Positions 24,880-32,664 of a stretch of 64,000 bases of DNA are shown here, in pieces. Every line of letters begins with the position of its first letter. Position 1 is the first letter of the stretch. Source of the stretch: Marivirga lumbricoides. Lineage in GTDB: Bacteria > Bacteroidota > Bacteroidia > Cytophagales > Cyclobacteriaceae. The stretch is from assembly GCF_014636295.1 (NCBI RefSeq), contig NZ_BMEC01000001.1, positions 372,001-436,000 of the forward strand, in the 5' to 3' direction. The notes under the pieces are model-generated. The model searched no databases. It was not told where the DNA came from and was given only the letters and a program-made list of their open reading frames with translations. A program made the position numbers and the translations under genes.

Positions 24880-25977
24880 TTATAATTTGAACGGCTTTAT
24901 TATTATTTTTTGCACCTCTTTTACTTGTTGACTAACCTCAGAAAATGAGATTGTGTTTTCTTCTTTTATTTTAGCGAAAAGTGTATTAAAATTATTTTCG
25001 TCTTGGTCATTTTTTAAATCCAAGATGTCCACACCCAAAATTGCTGTAGGGGTTACTTCTTCTCTCTTTTCCTTTCCAAAAAAAACATAAATATATTTGT
25101 TCTTTTTCTGTTTCATTTCCTCAATTGCTATACTAAATTCTTGCCACACGCCACCTTCAAACTTTTCAGCTTTTTCTTTAAATTTTCTTGACAAAACCAC
25201 AATTACTTTATCACTATTTTGGATACCATCTATCATCATTTGATTAAAATTTACTGATGTTTCTTCTTGGCTCTTTTTTCTGTCCATTGAAGCATCAAAA
25301 CCCTCATTACGAAGGAAATCGACAAAAGAAATTACTTTAGAGTTATGCTCCTCATCTTCCCATGCGTAAGAAACAAAAATTTTTCTCTGTTGGAGTTGCA
25401 TTTTGCTGCTTTCAATGGGTTTCTCAACTGTATTTTGACTTTCTGATTTTTGTAATTTTTTGTTTAGTTTTTGAAAGGATTGGATTAAATCTTGTCTTAC
25501 CTTAACTAAAATGTACTTTAAGGTAGGTACTGGAACCTTATGGTAAGCTCCCACTAAATGTAATTGTGGATTGTTTAAATGAAATGTTTCATTCAACATT
25601 TTTACCACTTGATTAGGTATAGGTTTTAATGCCGTTTTCCCTGTAATTCCGTCTAAAGATGCCTCGATAAAAGATATTCCATCTGGTATATGTAAAATAT
25701 CAAGATTAAATCTTACTTTTTCAGAAAGGACGGAGAAGTCAATAGGGGATTCCTTATGAGTCAAATTACCGTATACATCTTGAATGTCTCCTACAATTTG
25801 TCCTGCAATTTTTCTATAATCAGGCAACCCATCTTCGACTTTATAACCATTGATTTCTTTGTCTATATAGCTTGACAACTCTTTCTCCTCATATTCATCT
25901 GATAAATCTTTTGCTTCTAATAAAAGTAGGCTAAGCTTATTGTCTGTTTCAAATAATTTCTTTAGAAAGTCTTCCAT
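24880..25977 (-). CDS. AbiTii-SEFIR domain protein (putative antiphage)
   Basis: 365 residues. Residues about 5-175 look like the AbiTii domain found at the N-terminus of abortive-infection proteins (LSLLLLEAKDLSDEYEEKEL, IDKEINGY, LPDYRKIAGQIVGDI). A charged linker leads to a SEFIR/TIR-like domain at about 199-340 (KIFVSYAWEDEEHNSKVISF, LRNEGFDASMDRK, KVIVVLSRKFKEKAE, GGVWQEFSIAIEEM). The tryptophan and glutamate of the WQEF segment sit where TIR domains place their catalytic glutamate. It lies upstream of, and on the same strand as, the SLATT-like remnant with a 150-base gap. A role in phage defence is inferred from the domains and the company it keeps. Confidence 0.75.
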   Translation of the reverse strand: MEDFLKKLFETDNKLSLLLLEAKDLSDEYEEKELSSYIDKEINGYKVEDGLPDYRKIAGQIVGDIQDVYGNLTHKESPIDFSVLSEKVRFNLDILHIPDGISFIEASLDGITGKTALKPIPNQVVKMLNETFHLNNPQLHLVGAYHKVPVPTLKYILVKVRQDLIQSFQKLNKKLQKSESQNTVEKPIESSKMQLQQRKIFVSYAWEDEEHNSKVISFVDFLRNEGFDASMDRKKSQEETSVNFNQMMIDGIQNSDKVIVVLSRKFKEKAEKFEGGVWQEFSIAIEEMKQKKNKYIYVFFGKEKREEVTPTAILGVDILDLKNDQDENNFNTLFAKIKEENTISFSEVSQQVKEVQKIIIKPFKL

Positions 25978-26489
25978 ATTTTATACTGTAAGAACATTAT
26001 TACATTGTTTTAAGTGATTTCAATTTGCAACTAACCTTCTAGACATAGTAACCAAAGTTGTTATATCCGAACTATATTTATTTTTTAACCGACAATAAAC
26101 ATATACAAATGGTTATTGATCAGTTATTGTTTCCAAAGCGATGAACATACTTTCTTTTACAATAAAATCCTACATAATCGACTGAAAATCAATGAAAAAT
26201 ACCCAAGGTTGGGTATATAAAATGAGGATAAATCGTAAAAAATTGAAAAAGATGCGGTGGTTTTAGAAAAAAGATGCTGTGCTTTTGGGTATGAGGAAAA
26301 TTGAGTTGAGGAGTTCTAATTTTAAGATTCCTTCGTGCCTTGGAATGAAGGTATGTTTTAAAAAGATTCCTTCGTGCCTCGGAATAACCAATTATCTTAT
26401 TACAAATCCTTTTGTTCCTCGGAATGACCAGTACCAGTATTTATATACTATTCTCAACTGCAAATACCTCAATGCAACGGTGTTTGAGC
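25978..26489. other. Gene-free interval with three ATTCC-GGAAT repeats
   Basis: Beyond the promoter region of the AbiTii-SEFIR gene, the only structure seen is three copies of a repeat of the form GATTCCTTCGTGCCTCGGAA (26326, 26365 and a shortened one at 26405). The predicted 80-residue frame at 26279 is just translation of these repeats. Confidence 0.6.
26326..26430. repeat. Cluster of ATTCCTTCGTGCCTCGGAAT dispersed repeats (cluster 1)
   Basis: Three tandemly spaced copies, each with ATTCC and GGAAT arms around TTCGTGCCTC. The same repeat recurs near 29362, 29780, 32402 and 32621. Confidence 0.75.
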
Positions 26490-27158
26490 TTATTGTTGAA
26501 CCAATCCAAAGTAGAAGCTGAGTATGCCTAGCGTATTAAAAAAGCCATGTACCATAATCGTAAACCACAGATCGTAATTGCGCTTATAGAAAATGATCGA
26601 TAAGAGCGCCCCTGTAGATGCGGCAACAAGTTGTCCGGTGATTCCTTGCTGCATGTGCATGTAACCGAAGAAGCCGCAGATAATTAGAATATTGATGGCG
26701 ATGCTTATTTTGCTGTCACCGAAGAACTTAACGAATTGTCGCATCAAAAAGCCTCGGAAAATGATTTCTTCTCCAAATGCTGCAGTAGCCCAAACCACTC
26801 CCAGCCAGATTAAGGTAGTGGGAAGATCTCCCTCTAAATCAGCCAATTGCGACAAATCAATAGGAATGCCAGTCAGCATCTCAATTGTAGGAACAAGTGC
26901 CGCGACATAAAAAACGAAAAGCCCAAAAGCAGTTAATGGAGCTAGTACCAATAGGTTTTTCGCGGTGAAGTTTTTACGATACATTCCAATTGCTGCAAAA
27001 GGTTTTCCCTTGTATTCGAAATAATTAGCTACAATAATTACTAAAGAGAGAATGATGTTCTCGAAAATTGTTCTGGTAACAGGGCCAAAGTACATGAAAA
27101 GGATAATAGCCAGCGTAACTACGGGAAATACGATTTGTCTGAGTGTGAATTTTTTCAT
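26490..27158 (-). CDS. CPBP family intramembrane metalloprotease
   Basis: 222 residues with about six to seven membrane helices. The CPBP (Abi/CAAX-protease-like) motif is present: Glu130-Glu131 with Arg135 in EEIIFRGFLMRQF, and later helices with candidate metal ligands (GYMHMQQG and MVHGFFNTLG). Members are membrane proteases for prenylated proteins or bacteriocin immunity or processing. The LytTR regulator and LytS-type kinase follow upstream on the same strand (109-base gap), so this gene may be under their control. Confidence 0.88.
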   Translation of the reverse strand: MKKFTLRQIVFPVVTLAIILFMYFGPVTRTIFENIILSLVIIVANYFEYKGKPFAAIGMYRKNFTAKNLLVLAPLTAFGLFVFYVAALVPTIEMLTGIPIDLSQLADLEGDLPTTLIWLGVVWATAAFGEEIIFRGFLMRQFVKFFGDSKISIAINILIICGFFGYMHMQQGITGQLVAASTGALLSIIFYKRNYDLWFTIMVHGFFNTLGILSFYFGLVQQ

Positions 27159-27267
27159 CTTTCTGTTTTTTTAAATTGATATGGGTGCAATATCAATGCT
27201 TATTGGCAGGCTAGAAAGATGTTTTAGCTGGACTATCGTCAAGGCTGGTTGAATTGTAATGGCCGGG

Positions 27268-28026
27268 TTAGCCGTTCATCCAATTCTTGAAGTCGCTGGT
27301 TTTGGGTCGGCTTACAATGAATTCCTGATCTCTTGGGTTGCTCACAGAAAGGATCACACGGTGGTTGAAATAAGGCTCTATTTTTAAAACAGAAGATTTC
27401 GCCACAACCTGAGCTCGATTGATTTTAAAGAATTTGGTCTGATCTAATGAACCGAATAGCTCATCAATGGTTTCCTCGATGATAAAGCGTTTGTCTCTTG
27501 TGACGCCAAAAGTGATGCTATCCTCAGAATAACAATAGAGTATCTCCGATATTTTGAGTTGTACAAATCCGTTTCCTGATTTCACTAATATCCCCTCTCT
27601 TACAGCAGGTACTTGTAAATCACTAAGCAGTTGCTTTAAAGTAGCAGTATCTAATGTAGAAGAATTATTGGATTGAAGGAATTTGTCAAGTGCTCCTTTC
27701 AAATCTGTCTTTTGTATGGGCTTAAGTAAATAGTCAACACTGTTCACTTTGAAAGCCTGAATAGCGTATTGGTCAAAGGCCGTTGTAAAGATAATGGGAG
27801 CCTTTACAGTTGTTTTCTGGAAAATTTCAAAGCTTAACCCATCGGCCAGTTGAATGTCCATGAATACGAGATCGGGGGCTTCGTTTTGCTGAAACCACAG
27901 CACCGCATCTTCCACTGTATCGATGATTCCCAGCAATTCGAAGGTAAAGTCACAGGCTTTTAACATGGATTGTAATTGGCTCACTGCCCGGATTTCGTCT
28001 TCAATGATTAATATTTGCATCGTCAT
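27268..28026 (-). CDS. LytTR family response regulator
   Basis: 252 residues. The receiver domain at 4-120 has acidic residues at the start (IIEDE), phospho-acceptor Asp57 (LVFMDIQL) and the K in LLKPI. A LytTR DNA-binding domain covers about 145-250 (ILVKSGNGFVQLKISEILYCYSE, FFKINRAQVVA). It overlaps the kinase gene by 4 bases (ATGA), a classical translational coupling. The pair is a typical Bacteroidota LytS/LytTR system. Confidence 0.95.
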   Translation of the reverse strand: MTMQILIIEDEIRAVSQLQSMLKACDFTFELLGIIDTVEDAVLWFQQNEAPDLVFMDIQLADGLSFEIFQKTTVKAPIIFTTAFDQYAIQAFKVNSVDYLLKPIQKTDLKGALDKFLQSNNSSTLDTATLKQLLSDLQVPAVREGILVKSGNGFVQLKISEILYCYSEDSITFGVTRDKRFIIEETIDELFGSLDQTKFFKINRAQVVAKSSVLKIEPYFNHRVILSVSNPRDQEFIVSRPKTSDFKNWMNG

Positions 28027-29102
28027 TCTTTAAGTGTGCTTTCATTCAACAAGGGGAGCGAAACTAAAAAGTAGTTGCCATCATTCTTTACTTCAATTGA
28101 TCTGTCTGAAATAAGCGTATACCGTTTTTCAATATTTTTTAACCCCATTTTGGTAGAAGGTAGTTGTGTGGACTTTTTTTGAATTTTATTAGATACTACA
28201 ATATAATCATCAGCAATGTCAACGTCAATCACCAGAGGTTTGGCCCTGGAAATCACATTGTGTTTAATTGCATTTTCTAAAAGCAATTGGAGGCTCATCG
28301 GTGCAATCATCTTATCTTCCAGCGTTGGGGGAATGTTCCAATTCAATTTTAGGTTCTCGCCAAATCGTTCAGATTGTATGTGAATATAGGCCTTCGCAAA
28401 CTTAAGCTCGGCTTTCAATGAAATCAGATGGCTATTACCTGATTCCAGCAAAAAGCGATAGATATCCGATAGTTTGTCTACAAATTGCCTGGCATCTTCT
28501 TTCGGGCTTTGGTCTATGATATCGCGCAGTGTGTTCAAGGTATTGAAAAAAAAGTGAGGTTGCACCTGATTACGAAGTGTGTCCAACTCGGCTTGAATGA
28601 TCGCTTGCTTTGCCTGTTCTTCTTCTCTGACTGATTTTTTGAGTAAAACGAAGAAGTAAATGGCTTCATAAATGGCCATGACCATCATAGTGAGAAAAAC
28701 GATGACTACCAATGTTCTGGTTCTTTCTTGAAAATTACCACTCTGAACATTACCGCCAATATTCTCCGCAACCGAGGAAATTAGGCTAACGCCTAGAAAA
28801 TCAACTAGGATCACAGTGATTGTGATGCAGAAAAAAAGGAAGAGAATACGCTTAGCGCTATCCTTTAAGCCCGGATACGCTTTTCTTAACTGTATTAAGA
28901 TCAACCTATTGATCAACCAATCGCATCCGGAAAAAAATAAAGAAACGATAAAGGTTAAGACGAATTCAACAGTGGTGAGATTTACATTGGCTGCATTAAA
29001 GATAAAGCCGGTTGATAAGCCCAATAGCAAAATCCCGATAATAGTAAACCACTTATCATCAAACCCCAGGTATTTTACTCGTTTTTCTTTATTTGTGATC
29101 AT
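28023..29102 (-). CDS. LytS-type sensor histidine kinase
   Basis: 359 residues. Four membrane helices in the first 165 residues (WFTIIGILLLGLSTGFIF, VLTFIVSLFFSGCDWLI, ILFLFFCITITVILVDFL, LVVIVFLTMMVMAIYEAI). A His_kinase domain begins QVQPHFFFNTLNTLRDI, where the histidine is the phospho-acceptor. The HATPase part shows LQLLLENAIKHNV and MGLKNIEKRY. Overlaps the downstream LytTR regulator by 4 bases. No extracellular sensor domain, so the signal is probably in or at the membrane. Confidence 0.93.
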   Translation of the reverse strand: MITNKEKRVKYLGFDDKWFTIIGILLLGLSTGFIFNAANVNLTTVEFVLTFIVSLFFSGCDWLINRLILIQLRKAYPGLKDSAKRILFLFFCITITVILVDFLGVSLISSVAENIGGNVQSGNFQERTRTLVVIVFLTMMVMAIYEAIYFFVLLKKSVREEEQAKQAIIQAELDTLRNQVQPHFFFNTLNTLRDIIDQSPKEDARQFVDKLSDIYRFLLESGNSHLISLKAELKFAKAYIHIQSERFGENLKLNWNIPPTLEDKMIAPMSLQLLLENAIKHNVISRAKPLVIDVDIADDYIVVSNKIQKKSTQLPSTKMGLKNIEKRYTLISDRSIEVKNDGNYFLVSLPLLNESTLKE

Positions 29103-30253
29103 TGAAATTTCAATTACTCATAGTGTAGGCGTAAAGGTTAATCTTATAGCCAATTTATGAAAGAATTTTGAGTTGAACCATCGTTAAATGGGTTTGAATT
29201 ATAAAATGTAGATTTTGTGTAGTTGCTTGTCAATGCTTATCTCACGGTTACTATATTAAATGTATTAAATTAGCTTCTTCCCAAATCAAATCATACCTAC
29301 TCATCTAAAAATAAAGAAATACACCTAACAGTAGGTGGTGTTTTGGGGACGGAGTTCTGGTGAAAAGATTCCTTCGTGCCTCGGAATAAACAATATTTTT
29401 TTTCAGCAGAGAGCTTCATACAACAACAATTGTTAAAAGTAACCTTCCAATGGTGGGCATTATTTACCTTAAAAGCAATTACAGCTATCTTAAATACAAA
29501 GTTAGATTAGAGCGTCCCCGCGCTTTACATGCGGGGCAGGCTATTCCCTTGCAGAAGGGAATCTGTTGATTTAAACCGCAGGTTTAAATATCTTTCTTCT
29601 AATAAATTAGATAACAATGCTTTGCATCGTTCAAAAGATTCCTGATATTTTACTCGTGCCTCGTAAAATTCTGGCCTGCCTGCCCTTTGGCCGGAATGAC
29701 GTGTCTGCGGAGAATTCTGGTCCGCCCGCTCTTTGGCTGGACAGGGGTGAGTTGAACCGAGAAAGTTTCTAATCGGAAGATTCCTTCGTGCCTAGGAATG
29801 ACGGTGTGTTTTGAGAGATTTCTATGTGCCTCCCGGCATGTAAGTGCTTTGCAGCGGTTGGCTTCATATAGCGGCAATGATATTGAGGGTAAGCTTCAAT
29901 GATTATCTACTACCTTCACTCTTTCTTAGAAAAACAATCATATGCATCCGCATGCAAATGCAATTTATATTGCAGAACACCTTCTTAATTTCTCTATGCC
30001 ACTCTTTTTTAAAGGGTTTCAATTTTAGAAATATTAATAAAAGTAAGGTATTTTAATCCTCATCTATTACTTTTAATGCTCTATTATTTACATTTCAACG
30101 GTCAAAATATACATGAGATAACTAATGAAAAGACAATTAAAGTCATTTTTCCTCTTACACAAAATATTATTAATTGGCCCATACATTACTGACTCAAATA
30201 CTGACATCTTTTTATAAGCAAAAGACCAATTTCTAAAAAATAAAACCAAATTT
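29103..30253. other. Long gene-free interval rich in palindromes and dispersed repeats
   Basis: About 1.15 kb without a convincing gene. It holds ATTCC-GGAAT repeats (near 29362 and 29780), hairpins CCCCGC-GCGGGG (about 29517-29536) and ATTCCCTT-AAGGGAAT (about 29543-29562), a perfect palindrome TTTAAACCGCAGGTTTAAA (29570-29588), and a segment shared with 32.46-32.58 kb. The small frames here are translations of repeats. Confidence 0.65.
29576..29694. repeat. Dispersed repeat, copy 1 (matches 32460-32574)
   Basis: Both copies run from CCGCAGGTT through AACAATGCTTTGC, GATTCCTGATATTTTACTCG and AATTCTGGCCTGCC to GCCCTTTGG in the same order and orientation. Short differences occur throughout. 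Confidence 0.7.
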
Positions 30254-31663
30254 ATGAAACTACCCAACAAAAAATCACTGATTCTATGCATTTATTGCTT
30301 TTTAATCCTTTTCAATGGTGTCGCTCAAGATGTTGAAAAAATTGAATTAAATGAAGAAGGACGCTTGTTAGCTACTTTACCCATGGGAAAAGGTATTGCT
30401 TTTGTAATAAATCATAAAAATGAAATTAAAGTAATTAATTATAGTGATAACTTCAGCAAAGAATGGAGTGCAAAAATAGAACAGGAATATAAGGATTTCA
30501 CACAACCTGTTATAGAAACCATCACCTCTCCATCCGGAAATTATCTTTATACTGTGCAGATCGCTTCTAATGGCTACCATAACAAAACTCATTATATTTC
30601 TAAAATAGATTCTGAAGGAAAGTTAACTCAATATGAAATTGAAGGAAGGGATGAATTCGGTAAAGAACTGCAAACAATTTTCTGTAATGATAATAATTTC
30701 TATTATTTGGCTACAGATAATGGCAATCAGAACCATGACAAGAAAAAAAGGGACGAAAAACTAATACTGAATACTTTTAATAAGGATAATTTTTCACATT
30801 CCAGAAAGCTATTAGATTTACCCGCTGTGGAAGGCGAGAAAGAGATTTTTTGGGAATTTATTGGTCTTAATGATTCGGAATTTTTTCTTGCTTCTAAGAA
30901 AGTGGATGAAGAGAAAAATATTTCTGAAGTAAATGTTATTTCATTTGATGCCAAAGGAAACAAGAAAGAAAACTTCACCCTAAATGTTAAACTAGATAAT
31001 GCATTTATCAGACCAACACGTTTAGATAAAATCCATGCGCGAATCTTTTCAGACCAAGCCAACCTTGATTATACAGTAAACAACCAATCAAGAGCTATTT
31101 ATCCAACCTATGGAGGTTTCACGGGAATTTATTTTGAAGGGAATCACATTTATCTGTATGGATTAATGGGACCGGGAAAATTCAAGAAAATAGCTGCCAA
31201 ATATGAAGGGGCTTATGTAATTAAATACGATCTTAAAGGGAATCAGATTTGGAAAAAGGAGCTTACTGACAATGCTGAAATGGTTGAAAATAAACATTTC
31301 AATGTGCATGCTACACCTGGTTTAAGAGGGCTCTCTTTTATTGTACTACCTGATGGCACAGTAAATGTGGCGGTAAATGTGGCGGGAAGAATGTCTGCTT
31401 CTTACTATAGATTCATTATTAGCCCTGATGGGTCAAATTCGAAAGTGCAAAATGTAGATAACATCAGAAAGAATTCAGAATTTGCACTTGTATCGCATTA
31501 CGATGATCATAAAAATTATGGAAAGCAATTTGTCAAAACCACTGATGTTGGAGATGAAAGAGGCACTGTTTTCGGAAATATGTTCTATAACGACTTAGAG
31601 GTTTTGTATGAATTGAACATAAGGGACAAAGAAATACAAAGCATTTATCTTTTGAAGAAATAA
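30254..31663 (+). CDS. Secreted hypothetical protein, probable beta-propeller
   Basis: 469 residues with a signal peptide (LILCIYCFLILFNGVAQ) cut before DVEKIE. The mature part has repeating strand-turn patterns such as SPSGNYLYTVQIAS, NNFYYLATDNG, GNHIYLYGLMG and GAYVIKYDLKGNQIWKKEL, which suggest a multi-bladed propeller of the kind seen in Bacteroidota surface proteins. No catalytic motif or sorting tail is visible. Isolated between two repeat-rich intervals inside the repeat-bracketed region. Function unknown. Confidence 0.65.
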   Translation: MKLPNKKSLILCIYCFLILFNGVAQDVEKIELNEEGRLLATLPMGKGIAFVINHKNEIKVINYSDNFSKEWSAKIEQEYKDFTQPVIETITSPSGNYLYTVQIASNGYHNKTHYISKIDSEGKLTQYEIEGRDEFGKELQTIFCNDNNFYYLATDNGNQNHDKKKRDEKLILNTFNKDNFSHSRKLLDLPAVEGEKEIFWEFIGLNDSEFFLASKKVDEEKNISEVNVISFDAKGNKKENFTLNVKLDNAFIRPTRLDKIHARIFSDQANLDYTVNNQSRAIYPTYGGFTGIYFEGNHIYLYGLMGPGKFKKIAAKYEGAYVIKYDLKGNQIWKKELTDNAEMVENKHFNVHATPGLRGLSFIVLPDGTVNVAVNVAGRMSASYYRFIISPDGSNSKVQNVDNIRKNSEFALVSHYDDHKNYGKQFVKTTDVGDERGTVFGNMFYNDLEVLYELNIRDKEIQSIYLLKK

Positions 31664-31670
31664 AAAATTG

Positions 31671-31705
31671 AGCCTCTGATTTACTTAATTAGGGGCTTTT
31701 CTTTT
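31671..31705 (+). terminator. Probable terminator of the secreted propeller-like gene
   Basis: AGCCTC (31671-31676) pairs with GGGGCT (31692-31697) and is followed by TTTTCTTTT, starting 8 bases past the stop codon. Confidence 0.6.
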
Positions 31706-31818
31706 ATACCACATCAGTTTACTGATTTAAAGTATTCACCCTCCAAAATAAAATTTAGTACAAGTTTAACAGGAAGGCAGTGGTTTTGAGGAAAACATGC
31801 TGTCCTTTTTGAAAAATG

Positions 31819-32218
31819 TAGGCTACTCATGGAAAATGAAATTGAACTCAAAAACTAGATATACTGACCTTAATAAGTGTTTCTTAAACTTTAAAACTAA
31901 GTATAAAACCTCAAAAAAGAGAAGTTTTACTAAATACTGAGGTTTCAATTACACTTTAACGTATTTTAAACAAAATTTTATTCTTTATCTTTTTGCTACT
32001 ATATAACAAGACTTGATTTCCTTCAATGGAAAACTATTCTATGTCATAAAACACCCCTATAATCCCCTCAAGGGGATAGCCTCACAGATGTAAGTAAGCA
32101 GAAAACTAATCAGCTTTAGCTCTATTTTCTAATATAGCAAAAGTCCTGCTATCTCATTTGAAGTTCAGTTCCAATAACTGCGATGACTTGATCAAAAAGA
32201 TGCCAGCCAGAGGCTGGC
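31819..32218. repeat. Copy 2 of the 0.4-kb dispersed direct repeat
   Basis: Same orientation as 20174-20598 and nearly identical over its length. It ends at the hairpin CCAGCCAGAGGCTGG. The two copies bracket 11.2 kb of accessory genes. The interval 31664-32664 holds only this repeat, the shared segment at 32460-32574 and ATTCC-GGAAT repeats. The 79-residue frame at 32158 is translation of the repeat. Confidence 0.88.
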
Positions 32219-32401
32219 TCCTACGCTACAATACAACGCGCTCCCCGCCTTTTTGTCGACCAGCCCGCTCGGTTTTAACAAACATTATTTGGTTATCGAA
32301 CAGTGTAGTATTTATCATGAGCACCCAATGTAACGTGGTTTTGGAGAAAAGATGTTGTGCTTTTGGCAATGGAATGAATTTAGGTGAGAAGTTCTAACCT
32401 T

Positions 32402-32642
32402 AGGATTCCTTCGTGCCTCGGAATGACGATGCGTTTTGAAAAGATTCCTACCAATTAAACCGCAGGTTGAAATACGATTAATCTGATCGCACAGGTAACA
32501 ATGCTTTGCCTCGTTCGAAAGATTCCTGATATTTTACTCGTGCCTTGTAAAATTCTGGCCTGCCAGCCCTTTGGTTGGGCTGGGTTGAGTTGAATCGCGA
32601 ACGTTGCTAATAAAAAGATTCCTTCGTGCCTCGGAATGACGT
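32402..32642. repeat. ATTCC-GGAAT repeats and second copy of the 29.6-kb segment
   Basis: Copies of GATTCCTTCGTGCCTCGGAA occur near 32402 and 32621. Between them, 32460-32574 repeats the segment at 29576-29694 (CCGCAGGTTGAAATA through GCCCTTTGG). Confidence 0.7.
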
Positions 32643-32664
32643 ACCTAATTAAAAATGACCTGGC

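Noticed and set aside
26279-26521. 80-residue plus-strand frame
   Set aside because: The protein is internally repetitive (KIPSCLG) because it translates the ATTCC-GGAAT repeats.
29650-29877. 75-residue minus-strand frame
   Set aside because: Translation of the same dispersed repeats; no coding features.
32158-32397. 79-residue plus-strand frame
   Set aside because: Starts inside the 0.4-kb repeat; the matching frame is not kept in the other copy.
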